NCBI GenBank assembly: GCA_963682175.1
Contig: OY821775.1
Coordinates: 38,128,053-38,192,052 of the forward strand
DNA: 64,000 nt
Direction: 5' to 3'
DNA from: Triglochin maritima
Lineage: Eukaryota; Streptophyta; Magnoliopsida; Alismatales; Juncaginaceae
How positions within the stretch are numbered: the stretch's first letter is position 1; every line of letters begins with the position of its first letter. The translations under genes were made by a program, and so were the position numbers. The notes beneath the pieces were generated by a model, which was given only the letters and a program-made list of their open reading frames with translations, searched no databases and was not told where the DNA came from. This document shows positions 47,709 through 59,677 of this stretch, piece by piece.

Positions 47709-49663
47709 TGTAATAACTTAATCTAAGCAACCTAATTAAATTAAACTAAACCTAATTAACCCTAATTAATCATGCATGGAGAGGTGGAGGTGTTGGACAT
47801 GTGGAGATTGAGGTGGATAGTTTTAGTTGGATAGGTTTTAGGTTAAGTGTGATTGGAGGAGATGGAGGTGATGAGTTGATATATATAGTTAAGATAGGAT
47901 TTTGTTGAAACGTTTTCTTCATCATTTGCCTTTACCAGAGAGTGAGAGAGAGAGAGACTTTCGGAGCAGAAGAAGGAGGAGAGAAGAAGTAAAGAAGAAG
48001 AAGAAGAAGAAGAAGGGAAGAAGAAGAGAAGAGGTGTTGAAGGGAGCTCGGGAGGCTTCTTCACTCGACCAAAGGTATGCCAAATCTTCAATATAACTCA
48101 CTTATGCCTTGTGAGTGTTGGGGATCGACGTTGGTGTCGAATTCCCCGTCGGAATTCAACCAATTCAGAGGTTGAAGACGACGATCGGTCGACCGGTGCC
48201 TGTGGGCAGTCGACCGATCCTATTATTATATTGATGTTTACCCGCGAACGGTCGAACGATGTCTTAGGACGGTCGACCGTTATGCCAGATTTGTGCGGGA
48301 AAAAGGGGTTATGCTGTTATCGGTCGAACGGGACCACTTAGCCGGTCGACCGAATAACAATGAGAATGGGTCGGTTGGGGATTTTGACTTATTAAACGGT
48401 CGAACGTCCTTAACCTTGTTCGACCGATCCATTTGATGCTTAGTCGGTTGGGAGCTTTGACCATCAAAACGGTCGACCGCTCTTTAACTTTCGGTCGACC
48501 GACTGAGCATTTTATTTAAGCGGTAGAGTGCTTGTGTTGATTCGGTCGAACTGTATAGCAGTTCCGGTCGACCGAATATCACTTAGGCAAAATGCGGAAA
48601 GTCCTGTTATCGGTTGAACGACCCCTTGGTTCGACCGGTCGGATATATATATTATATAAAATTGTATAGCGTAGACCATCCAAACGGTCGACCGCTAGAT
48701 GACTTTTATTCGACCGATTGGTCGGTAATTCGGTTGGCGTGGTTCGACCGGTAGATTTGTTTGTACAGTACTGTGTACTGTGTGGGGGACCGGTCGACCG
48801 GAGTGCTTGTAGCGGTCGACCGATCTGCCGCAGGTTGGTGGATTTATCCACACGCGAGCCGTCGATGTCAGGTCGACTACCGGCTCCGAGGCGACGGTTG
48901 ATTACCGGCTTTGAGAGCTACGGATTTCACCTTCGACGAAGGCGTATTATTGTTGTACTTTTTCCTCTCTTACCGAGCGGGGTGTGAGGGATGTGTACCG
49001 TAAACCTTGGGCAGTTTGCGAGGGTTTAGCGGTAGGCCGAGGATGTTCCGGCAGGGTGCGCGCTAGGCGACTCTTGGGGGAGTAGTGGCTGTCGTCTGAC
49101 CCGAGTTGTGTATTCGGCGGGCTGACTCGCTCCTTGGGTGCGGCGTGTACCGGGGGTTCCTTCCTGCACTTTTGGGGAGCAGTGGTGTCGACTGACCCTT
49201 GTGAGGCAGCGGTGGACTGACTTGACCCTTGTGGCAGGAGTGGTTCAGTGCCGCGGAGGCGGTGAGGGCATTATTGTGGGCCCGAGGCGGATGATCATGT
49301 GCATAGCATTGCATTGTCTTTAATTCCTTTTTATATTTTTAGGAGGTTTGGTATACGGGGTTCCTTCAGGGAACTCAGGCATGTTTGTTTGTTTACATTT
49401 CAGGTAGCGAGCAGGTTTAGAGTCAGGTGGTGACCGAGGACGGTGCCCCCGAGATCAGATCCTGTAGTTGTCAGTCTCTTCCTTTTGAGGTGATTACATA
49501 TTGTATAGCTTTTGTCGTAATCACAGTCAGTTTGTATATTTGACTTCCACGTGGATCATATTTATATTATATATGTTGGTTTGTTTCCCGTGACGTGCCC
49601 AGTGTTGACCGTTGACGGTCTTTATTATTGTTTAAATTTTCCGCTGTTTTCGGGTACGTTACA
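47709..49663 (+). repeat. 3' LTR of the second chromovirus
   Basis: 1955 bp, six bases shorter than the 5' copy because of fewer GAA units. It contains the CGGTCGACCG array at about 48183-48836. Confidence 0.92.
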
Positions 49664-50329
49664 TACCTACTATGATTTAATACGTACATAAATTGTTAGC
49701 GTCAAGTAGGAAAAATTAAATGCAGTGGCTAGTGGTTTGGTAGCAGAACTATTTCCAGAGAACATCCAGCGTAATCAAGATGGATTCGAAGATGATGGAG
49801 TTCATTAAGATGGAATTCAATTGGTATACTGTACTAATTGCTTAATTACTTCGAATTCGTCCATTTGGGACAGAATTCGTCCATTTACATAAAGTGTCCA
49901 ATTACTTCGAATTACCATCGAATTCGTCCATTTACTTCGAATTACTTCCAATTACTAATTCAATGGGTATACTGTACTAATTGCTTAATTACTAACAATA
50001 CTAACAGAAGACAAAGTTCGATAGCACGACCACACGCATATGATGGGAGGAGTTGGCAAATCTTGTAATTTTTCTGGTCTTGAATGCTCACATAAGTGAT
50101 GACTTGAAGATTAGATCATGTTACCTCCTCAGAAATCAGAATAACCTCGATATAAAGTTCGACTCTCGGGTACATTAACTTGGTGTTCTATGATAGTTGT
50201 AGAAAGAGAACATCAAAAAATAACATTTTTTTATTTCCAGTGAAAAATGAGATCCACAATCGTATTCTCTAGAGATGTGACTGTTGGACTTTTAAATTTG
50301 GATTAGACCAATTGGCGAGGGAGAAATGA

Positions 50330-51130
50330 CAGGGAGAGTGGAAGATTGGAGAGGGAGATAGTGAAAGACTTGAGGTAGAAAAGAAAGAAAGAGATAGCAA
50401 GAAAGATTAAAGAGAGAGAGAGAAAGAAAGATTCAAGAGAGAGAGAGAGTGAAAAAGTGAGAGAGAGAGTGAAAGAGTGGAGTGGAGAGAGAGATTCAAG
50501 AAAGAGAGAAAGAGGGACGAGAGAGATTCAAGAGAGATGAGAGAGAGTGATGAGAGAGAGTGTGTGAAAGAATAGAGAGAGATTCAAGAGAGAGAGTGAA
50601 AGAGTGGAGAGGGAGAAATGAGAGAGATAAAGAGGGATGAGATAAAGATTCATGAGAAAGAGCGAGTGATGAGAGCGAAAGATGTTGTGTTTTGTGGAGA
50701 GAGAGATTCAAGAGAGCGAGCGGAATGAGAGAGAGTGAAAGAGTGGAAAGAGATATTCAAGAGAGAAAGATGGATGAAAGAGAGTGAAAGATTGGAGAAG
50801 GAGAAAGGAGAGAGAGTGGAGGAAGAAAGGAGAGAAAGAAAGAGAAAGAAAGATTCAAGAGAGGGAGGGAAAGAAAGAAAGATTCAAGAGAGAGTATAAG
50901 AGTGGAGAGAGAGAGAGAGAGAAAGATTCAAGAGAGAGAGTGAAATAGTGGAAAGGGAGAAAGGAGAGAGAAATTCAAGAGAGAGAGGGATGAGAGAGAA
51001 TGATGAGAGAGAGTGGAGAGAGAGAGAGAAAGAAAGAGGGATGAGAGACTGTGTGAATGAGTGGAGAGAGATATTCACGAGAGAGAGAAAGATGGATGAG
51101 AGATAGTGAGAGTGAATGAGTGAATAATGA
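50330..51130. repeat. GA-rich low-complexity block, right arm
   Basis: Plus-strand repeats of GAGAGAGAG, 'gattcaagagagagag' and 'gtgaaagagtgga'. It is the inverted counterpart of the CT-rich block at 39826-40805. Confidence 0.85.
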
Positions 51131-51383
51131 AAGAGTTGAGAGTGTTACTTTGATTTTTATGGGTTTTTTTTGTTTACAATTAAGGACATTTGAATTTTAC
51201 AAGGTTTAATTTGTAAATTTTCTAACATCGTTGGACGGTAACGGTGACAGAGTGGTGTCCATTAATGGTAGAGGTGTATATCAGCAAATAAGACTGGATC
51301 ACAAATGCACATCAGGAAATAGCAAAAAAAACGGGAGCATTTGGTCAATTAGGTCATTTGGAGGTGCATAGTAGCAAATTACC

Positions 51384-51673
51384 CTTTTTGAAATCTCATT
51401 GTTCCAATTGTTTGAGATTTAAACTTCATATTGCTTTCTTAGGAAGTCATTTTTATCTCAACAAATAAAGGAAAACCAAAATTTTCAAGCTTGAGTCCTA
51501 TTTGTTCCTCCATATTTTTCATGTTAATTTTGATTCCAAAGCTCATTCTTCCATCCATTACCAGTTATCTTCAAACTTGCAGTGACCACAAAGTTTGTGT
51601 TTTTGTTTAGCCATATTTATTTCTTCTGAATTTTATTTTCTCCCTTCTATTATTTTTTGATCATCATTAACCT
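51384..51673. other. Intergenic spacer between two transposons
   Basis: AT-rich, with no coding or repeat signal seen. Confidence 0.5.
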
Positions 51674-52719
51674 CACTAGTGCAGAATGCTCAATAAACGT
51701 CACAGAATAGACGTCAGATATAAAATTATCCGACGTCTATACCTATAGACGTCGGATGTTTGGACATCCGACGTCTATAGGTTTGTATACACGTCGGATT
51801 TTTAGTATAACTGACGTCCATACCTACTAAAAGAAGAAAATATTTTTTGTTTATTTTTTGGATTTATTTCGTATAAGAATTTATGTGGATTTATTTTGTA
51901 TAAGAATTAACACAATTTTTTGGGATTTATTTTGTATAAGAATAATGTGGATTTAAAAATTGTTACATCAATGTAACTATCACATGTGTGTTGTACACAT
52001 GTGTGTGTATGGTCACATGTGTTGAAGTTTAGTCCTACATTGGAGAATTTTTTTATTAGTGGAGTTGAAGTACTCCACCACTTCTTTACTTCTGAATGAG
52101 AGTTTGGTACCATACTACAAAATGCAAGTGATATATATATATTTAATGGTCAAAAGATTGACATTTTTTACTATTTACTCATGTATAGACGTTGGTTGTA
52201 TAGGGTAGCCGACGTCTATATGATGTATTTTTTATTAATTATTGTTATTTCAATGTATAGACGTCGGATGTATAGTATGACCGACGTCTATAGGTCATGT
52301 TGTATGTATAGACGTTGGTTAACCTATATATCCGACGTCTATAGGGCGTAATAGTTTAGTCCCACATCGAAGAATTTATTTTTGTTGGTGTGGTTGATGT
52401 ACTCCACCACTCCTTTACTGCTGAACGCGAACGAGTTGGGGCACCTGGGCATGTTGGGCTTGATATTCGTGGTTATTTGTCAAAAGATTGGCACTTGGGG
52501 CACTTGGGATGTAATGAATTTTTTTGGGGTTAATTAAACGTATAATAGACGTCGGTCATATATAGCCGACGTCTATACACTGTAGAGACGTCGGTCGTAT
52601 ATAGCCGACGTCTATACAACAATGAATAAGCGACAGGGAAATATACGTCGGGTACTTAGACCGCCGAAATCCGACGTCTATACCCCTGTCTATACCCTTG
52701 TACTTTTTCTGCACTAGTG
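51674..52719. mobile_element. Non-autonomous CACTA element
   Basis: It begins CACTAGTGCAGAA and ends TTTTTCTGCACTAGTG. Both ends carry ATAGACGTCGG / CCGACGTCTAT repeats in both orientations, the same unit as in the CACTA end at 22.3-22.7 kb. The interior holds two diverged copies of an 'agtttagtcc(t/c)acat' to 'ctccaccact' segment. The neighbouring trinucleotides (cct, ctt) do not match, so the duplication is mutated or lost. Confidence 0.85.
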
Positions 52720-54009
52720 CTTCTTCTTTCTTTTCCCTCTGCCACCACTTAAATGCACACGATTGAAGTTCAACAAACTTCAATTAATTCTTCATTCCAA
52801 CGAGGAATTTTCCACCATCCCCGTCCCCCGGAAAAAGGAATGAAATTTACTAACTTTCTAGAAGCATGTCATTTCTACCATAGATTTGGTGCTTCCTGTG
52901 GTTTTGAAACCAAGTGCCTTAACTCTCCTTAAGAAGATGGTGTAATTACTCATGCGACGTTGGTTTGTCGTTAGGCAGGCAAGCTTGAAAACAAGGTTCG
53001 TCCTCATTAATCCCTACAGTATCTTATATTTGTATCGTCATGTGAATTGTTTACATTGTTGCTTTTATCGTATCCTAAAACGTTCCAGAAAACATCACCT
53101 CATCGGTTGTTGTTCATGCCCAGCTGGGATATCGTTGAGTTGGGAGGGTGGTTCCTCATTGTCAATTTAAAATAAAATAATTACCACATTGGAAATTGTA
53201 ATATAATTACATTACAATGTCATCAATTTGTTTTGAATTTAGAAACAATTTTTTGGATTGTCCAAATGTTAAAAGTCTATCAAAACTTCGACAATAACAA
53301 CATACATATATTGAAGCTATCAAACTTAATCAAAGTGTTAATTTCGATATATGTGCTAGCTTCAGTTTTCTTCCCAAGGCCACACTCAAACAATGTAATT
53401 TGTTTACAGAGAATTGAATTAAGTGTTAACTTCAAGATTTGTAATACTTAAATGGGAAGTTGTCAACTCGAATTCGGCTCAACAATACTCGGCTCGAGTT
53501 CGGCCTTAAGTAGTAAACCAACCAAGGGTTCAAACATAGTTTTGAGGAATTTTTTTTGAAATAATCACCAAAAACGTTGGTAGAATATAAAGATGGAAAA
53601 CCTATTTGGCTAAATATGAGGGGGAAAATAACACATGTGATACCATTTTCATTAGTGAAAAATAACATTACAAATGTTGTTTTTATCCTTTAATGAAAAT
53701 GACATCACAAGTGTCATTTTCAGAAAATGCTAAAAACACTAGGGCATGAAAGGGCCGCTAACCACCCCTCCTCCTCTTCTCACAACCAAATCATTTCCCA
53801 TTACTCCCTCTCTCTGGAAAAAAATCAGTTCATGTTGGTTTTCCTCTTATTTTTTGGTTTTTTGATTTTGATATGAAATGTAATGCATGTATAGTTAATA
53901 TATGATTGGTATTTTGATGTATTAAATGTAGATTTTGTACACTCGAAGTAATGAGCTCAAGTTGCGGATTAATTTTAGTTTTTTTCGATTGAATTGTTAA
54001 ATTCATAGA
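52720..54009. other. Intergenic, no gene seen
   Basis: AT-rich; no recognisable gene or transposon end found. Confidence 0.5.
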
Positions 54010-54502
54010 TGACATTCCATAATATGAAGGTGGTTACAAACAAATGATGTATGTTAATAGTAAAATGTGATATGATGATCTTTGTGAAATAGTTTGTCGA
54101 GTTTGTGGATTTCGAGTAGAAGAGTTTGATCTGACGTTAACATGCAAGTGATCACCGTATGAAAAACATAACTATGTTGATGTGTTTGATGATCAGAGCA
54201 TGGAAACAATGTTATCTTTATTTAATATCACGAAGACCGTTGTACTGTTTGTTCAGAAATAACCCAAACATTATACTATTGTGCACCCAAGTTAGTTGAC
54301 TGAGGATTATCAATTAATGGCACAAACATGTAGCCAATATGAAGTAGGTCTATCGTTCGTAATTCTTCTGTCTTTTTTTGAGTCATCTAATCACACCAAT
54401 GAATATTAGTAATTATGAAGTAGACATAATTCAGCTACATTCTCAAGAAAGACGGGTTGAAGATGCAGATAGTGATGAGACAGATGGTGGTGAAACGGAA
54501 TG

Positions 54503-56387
54503 TGTAACGCCACTAATCCGCAATCATGACCCAATATTCAATCACGACTAAATACAAACAAAAAAGGATATTACGAAAAATAGTCAAGTCAAGACCTCAA
54601 TTAGAAACAAACATAAGGTCAATGTCAAAGTTCAATGCGGAAAGAAATACAATAAGTTGAAAACCTACTACATCAAACTATGAGATACAAGGAAATTACA
54701 TCAGCTTAGCTCACGATCCAGTCCTCGCGTCCCAAACGCAAGTCACCTACAACTGCCTACCGCGTCCCACCTGCATACGCACAAGCCACGCCTGAGTCTC
54801 GAAACAAGACTCCGTACATCACCCCAACCAGACATTGTACAAGGTCTAGACGTCCCTGACGACTCACACTGGTATCGTGTGCCAAGGCAATCATGCGCCC
54901 AGCGAAGCCGAGCGTGCACCTCGACCCCACCACGTATCCAATCCACAAGTCAACACTCAACCCACTCTCACGACAGAACCGTCACACATCCCAAGGCGAC
55001 CACACGCCCCGCCAAGCCAAGCGTGCACCCTCGACAAGACCCCACATCCGATCCACAAGGCAGTGCCCTACTTTAACCACACGCCCGAGCCCGGCTCCAG
55101 CGATCACTCGTAACAACGCTTGTGAGTTGACCAGTTCCGCGTCCACCTCTGAGAATCCAACCACACGCTCGAGCCCAGTTGCACCGGTCACCCGTAACAA
55201 TGCTTGTAAACCGTCATGGACCGCCACAATGGGGGAACTCTGCTCCGGGAATCCAACCACACACCTGAGCCCACGAACCCAGCTTCGGCGGTCACTCGAA
55301 CAACGCTGGTAAACAATCCCGGACCACCCCAACAAGGGAAACACCCTAACATCTAGTCATACGTGCCTCACATGCCTTCCTCACTACACCCTACGCCCAA
55401 GTCCGTGAGCAACTCTCTCCCACGACCACTCGTCACAACATGGGTGGACAACAAGTTCCACAAACTTCCCACAAACTCACAAGGTAAGGGGGTAAACACA
55501 ATTTACCCCTAAAAGTACGACCAAACAACCCCAAAAAGATATAGAGCAATAAACATAAGTAAGACTATAATATCATACAAGCAACATAAGGAAACTATAG
55601 CTTTAAACCCACCATCAAAAGTATAGAGGTATAATGCAATTCTCCTAAAATTACCATACAATTCACAATTCCCAAAAGTTTAGGGGGGGGGGGATAATAA
55701 ATTACCCAACTATAAATTATTTATTCAAATACAAATCAATCAAGGATTTTCCCAGCAATTATTCCAATTGTTAAGCATTTAATCAAATACCAATAAATTA
55801 CACAGTTATTCTACAATTAACCCAATTATTAAATAAATAAATAAATATAATTAAATTCCATATTACTGCAAATATTCCAATTATTAATTCATTAAATCTA
55901 AACTATTAAAAATCAGGGTTTTAATCACAAAAATCCCAACCCTTTCTCCTCCACCGCCAAACAACCCAAACCCATCTGCCCATTGTCGGCCGCTGGCCTC
56001 CGGCATCCCGTCCCATGGCGGTTAGCCACGACACACGCGGCCGACGCAACTCATATGGCCATGCGTGGAACCAGCCCACGCGTGACTCTGTGCGGTCCAT
56101 CGGTCGACCTCTCCGGAGCCTCCTTTCTCCTTCACAGCCCCCTTGACCATATACCCAAGTGGATGGCGTACCTTCAAAAGGAGCTCGCCGGAGAAGGGGA
56201 CACCTTCCTCTCTGCACCTACGTGAGGTCGTCATCTCCGGAGCTCCTCGCCTTCATCGTTGCCGTCGCTGCCTTCGAAGCTGTGGAAGAGGGTAAAAAGG
56301 TGAAGAAGAAGGAAAGGAAGAAGAGATGGTGAGGGGTGGGGATTTAGGGTTTAGGGATTTGGGGAGGAGAAGATTGGGGATATAACA
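54503..56387 (-). mobile_element. Solo LTR (chromovirus-like) inside the mudrA pseudogene
   Basis: It begins TGTAACGCC, like other minus-oriented Tekay LTRs here, and ends GATATAACA. Flanks gaatg (54498-54502) and gaata (56388-56392) match at four of five bases. Diverged repeats of a unit with 'ccaaccacacgc', 'cgagccc' and 'cccgtaacaa' lie at about 55075-55310. No internal region. Confidence 0.8.
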
Positions 56388-57351
56388 GAATATCAGATGG
56401 ATGATTAGGAGATTAGCATGGTTGATGTAGATCCAACACCGTTTCCAGAGTTACAGAACATGTTTTGTTGTGTGGAAGACACAATTAATTGAGAACCTGA
56501 GATGAGCATAGATGAAGCCGTCATTAGTAATGAATTGCCGCATTGCCAGTACTCCCATATTTGAGGCACTTGCCGAACATAAATCCTAATAAGAACTGGA
56601 TTGAAGATTCAATCGTCGGAAATTTCGATCGCTGAATTGTTGCATACAACAAACATGAGAACATTGAAGATGGACGAAGTTATTGGTTGCATAGAACTTT
56701 CGCCACAATTTTTTTTGTTGCATCAGTTGAAGGAATGACATTCACGAAAAAGTATCCAATTCAAAGTGTTAGTGTCTGGGAAAAGGTTATTTACAGCTGT
56801 TTGTTTAAAGAAAGAGTGCAATTGAAGAATACATGTCTCCTACAGTGAAAGGAAAGAATGTTTTAAAGTGAAGAGATATAGGGTTGAACACGTGTAGGAA
56901 TGATGACCTTTTGCATGCCCATATGCAATATGATGTCGATTTAATTTCCAATATGATTCTTACCACCATTCGAACAAATCACTGTCACTCCTGTAGAAAT
57001 TCAAGCGTTAGTGAAGACCCATTACTTCATAGACATCACGTACGATACAATTTGATACGCCGGGAAGAAAGCACTCGAAAAAGTTTACAGAGTGGATGAA
57101 GCATCTTATCGTAATTTAAGACACTTTATGTCAAATATTTGCACCACCACGCGGGCACAGTAGTCGAGATTCTGACGAAGAGGATAAACCAAAATATTGA
57201 GCAGTTTCAAAGAATTTTCTAGTCTTTTGCGGCATCCATTGAAGGTTTCAAGTATTGTAGATTTGTGTTGAGTATTGATGAGGCTCATTTGTTCAACAAG
57301 TTTCAGGGTACTCTTTTGGTTGCAATGGGTACCGACACGAACTCTGGTTTG

Positions 57352-58896
57352 TGATTGAGATTTTATTAGTTCAACATTGTAATGCACGACGTCAGTGAAG
57401 ACGCGACAAGTACCGGTCGTACCACGAGGAGTTGTGTGCGTTGTTGTTATCACCATACTCAAGTGGGAAGAGAAATAAATGGAGAGATTAAACTAACTAA
57501 ACCAAACTAAGAGATAAGAAACCAATTAAACAAACCCCCTTGTAATGGAGGTGCAATAGTGAGGTGTATGTGCATGAGTGGGTCTTCATTTCATTAAGCA
57601 GAAGTGTGTAAAGTAGGTGAAATCAACTAGAAACTAGTGTGTAGTCTAATTAACACCAACTACATTTACATGAATGCATGACTAATATAGCTAGACATGA
57701 TGTTAAGATGCACTTTGGGTTCTTAAGAATGAACTAAGTACCTATTGTGACCATTAGGACATCCATCAACCATCTATACAACTCAATACATTTATGCATT
57801 CTTTACTAATTAAGCATCCATACATAACAAGTCATTTCCATACAAAGATAAACTATTACAAGCAACAAGATAAACTCTAGATCTAGCATGAGACAAGTAC
57901 CTAGTGTGATCATTATCCCATCCAATACAAGTTTTAGCAAGTTACAAGTATAGATTTACATTAAGCACATGAAATGTCAAAAGATAAGAAGAATTCATCA
58001 CACACTTCACCATCAACTACATTGCCTCCACCCCAAATGGGGTGGATCTACTCACTAATCATAATAAGAAGCATGGAAAGCAAGAGATTAAGACTAAATA
58101 TGCATAAAACTCTAACGAGAAATCTAACCAACAAAATCAAAAACTAATTGCATAGAAAGAAAATGAATGACAAGAGGAACATGAATCCAACCTTATATTA
58201 AAGAAAATGTGAGATTACAATCTTCATCCACCTTCCTCTACTTGCAGCCAAATTGGGTAGAAACTGACCTTTTCTAATGGTGGAAGTTGAGAAGAAGAGG
58301 AAAGGAAGAGAAACCATACTATTTATAGAAGAAAGTGTGGTGTAGATGATTCTGGGAGCAATCCAACGACTGAAATTGATTTCTCTAAGTTCTAGTGCAC
58401 CCAATTCAGCAAGTCCGATCCACGTTTGAAATTTGAGGGGATTTGGACAATATTCGTCCTCCAATGGCGATCAAAATCCAACACTGGCGGATGACTTCGA
58501 TCCCCCACAATTTCTCCGAAAAACTTATGTTTTGTATTTTGCACGTGTGGTGCACTCCTGGTCAGCTTGCTGGAGCTCGTTTATTTTTAATTGCCCAAAT
58601 ACTCCTCAAGATCATGGTTTTGAAGGATTTTTGGGCCCGATTTTTTTGTGCGTTCAGGTTCATCTGGATTTCATCTGGGTCCTTTCTAATTTTCAGATGA
58701 GTCCTTCTGCATGACAAACATGTCCACTTTTCTTCATTTGAGTCTGATCTTCTTGCATTTCAGTGTGTTTCTCTTCCTTTATCTTTTTTATTACCTAACA
58801 CCTTAAGCATCACAAACAAACACCCGAGTAGCACAAAATTGGGGGTAAAATAAAAGATATATAACATGAATACGATGTATGATATGCTACTAATCA
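57352..58896 (-). mobile_element. Solo LTR of the Athila/Tat family inside the mudrA pseudogene
   Basis: Plus-strand ends TGATTGAGATTT and CTACTAATCA are flanked by the perfect duplication GTTTG (57347-57351 and 58897-58901). The minus strand matches parts of the Athila/Tat LTRs, including the 'tccacccc' box with 'aaatggggtgg' near 58030 and the GTGCACGAC-type end. Removing it and one GTTTG restores the transposase reading at NSGL. Confidence 0.88.
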
Positions 58897-59136
58897 GTTT
58901 GTTTTCTTCGGCGTTTGCAGTTGTTGAAAAAGAATCTGGAAGCTCATGACAGTGGTTCTTAAGTATTTTGTCAAATGGAGTATGCACACGAGATGAATTA
59001 TGTATCATCAGTGATCGATTCTCGGGCCTTATAAATATTGTGAAGACATTGTTTTCCCCAGAACGAGGGCACATTCACAAGTTTTGCTTCAGACACATGA
59101 GTGCAAATATGGCAAGACATGCTCAAAGCAATCCAT

Positions 59137-59677
59137 TCAGAACGCACCAGTCCTACTCGGAACACACTCATCCCGCGCGGGACGCATGACTTGTTTTACT
59201 CATAACATCCACATCCAAATATATAATTTGATGATTCCATACCCGTTGGAAAGATACTTGAAATGAGCACATATTAATTTGTCTTACAACTTGCCAAATT
59301 CCGATGATACGAGGGTGAAAAACGTGTGTGAAGATGTACCGTATTTGGAAACTCGATAATCGACAAATAATCACTAATTTGTACATAACTCTGTTCTCCG
59401 ATATTCCAATAAGGCAATTCAAGATGTGTTACAAATTTTTTTTTGAGACACAAAACCTTTGTATTTAACATATTTCCAAATTAAGAACCTAATGGGCCCA
59501 TAAATGGCGTGTAAGGCAAACCAATCCCACTCCGGAAGCACTCTTCCCGTTGGGGACGCACCGGTCCTACTCGACTTGTTGTACTCATTACATCCACATC
59601 CAAAATAGAATGTGATGATTCTAGATATATTGGAAAGATAATTGAAATGAGCACATATTAATATCCCTTACGACTTA
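59137..59677. repeat. Partial direct duplication
   Basis: 59137-59292 and about 59521-59676 share 'gcacc(a/g)gtcctactcg', 'catccacatccaaa' and 'gaaatgagcacatattaat'. The second copy directly abuts an LTR start at 59678. The nature of the repeat unit is unknown. Confidence 0.6.

Larger units (their letters stand above)
41142..49663 (+). mobile_element. Second complete Tekay-type chromovirus, plus orientation
   Basis: LTRs at 41142-43102 and 47709-49663 (TGTAATAACTT to GTTACA) enclose an initiator-Met primer site, a full-length gag-pol frame with one internal stop, and a polypurine tract. The flanking 5-mers are gacct and tacct, one mismatch, so the target duplication is probably mutated at its first base. 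The LTRs differ at about a dozen positions plus a GAA-repeat step, so it is older than the intronic chromovirus. It sits near the centre of the long inverted-repeat element. Confidence 0.93.
39593..51383. mobile_element. Long-inverted-repeat element (MULE-like), split by a chromovirus
   Basis: The left end GGTAATTTGTTACTGTACAC and the right end, which is the complement of GGTAATTTGCTACTATGCAC, begin arms that remain inverted copies for hundreds of bases. These include the 'tcctga(c/t)gtg(t/c)a(c/t)ttgtgatcc' and 'ttagaaaatttacaaatta' segments. Each arm then enters a long low-complexity block, CT-rich on the left and GA-rich on the right. The flanking 9-mers gtttttaaa and ctttttgaa match at seven of nine positions, suggesting a decayed MULE duplication. 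No transposase is seen. The chromovirus at 41142-49663 lies near the centre; without it the element would be about 3.3 kb. Confidence 0.7.
54010..59140 (+). pseudogene. mudrA-type MULE transposase pseudogene, split by two solo LTRs
   Basis: Three blocks, read through stops and frameshifts, match plant MURA transposases. 54010-54502 holds the N-terminal region (CEIVCRVCGFRVEEFDL, then SMETMLSLF). 56388-57351 holds the region before and within the catalytic domain (ALVKTHYFIDITYDTI, SFAASIEGFKYCRFVLSID, GTLLVAMGTDTNSGL). 58897-59140 continues with AFAVVEKESG, WFLKYF-like sequence and CIISDRFSGLINIVKTLF, then FCFRHMSANMARH. The block borders coincide exactly with two LTRs bearing target duplications. 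Many stop codons make it clearly dead. Terminal repeats of this MULE were not identified. Confidence 0.85.

Noticed and set aside
51671..52722. 3-bp target duplication of the CACTA element
   Set aside because: The flanking triplets cct and ctt differ; the element is supported by termini and subterminal repeats only.
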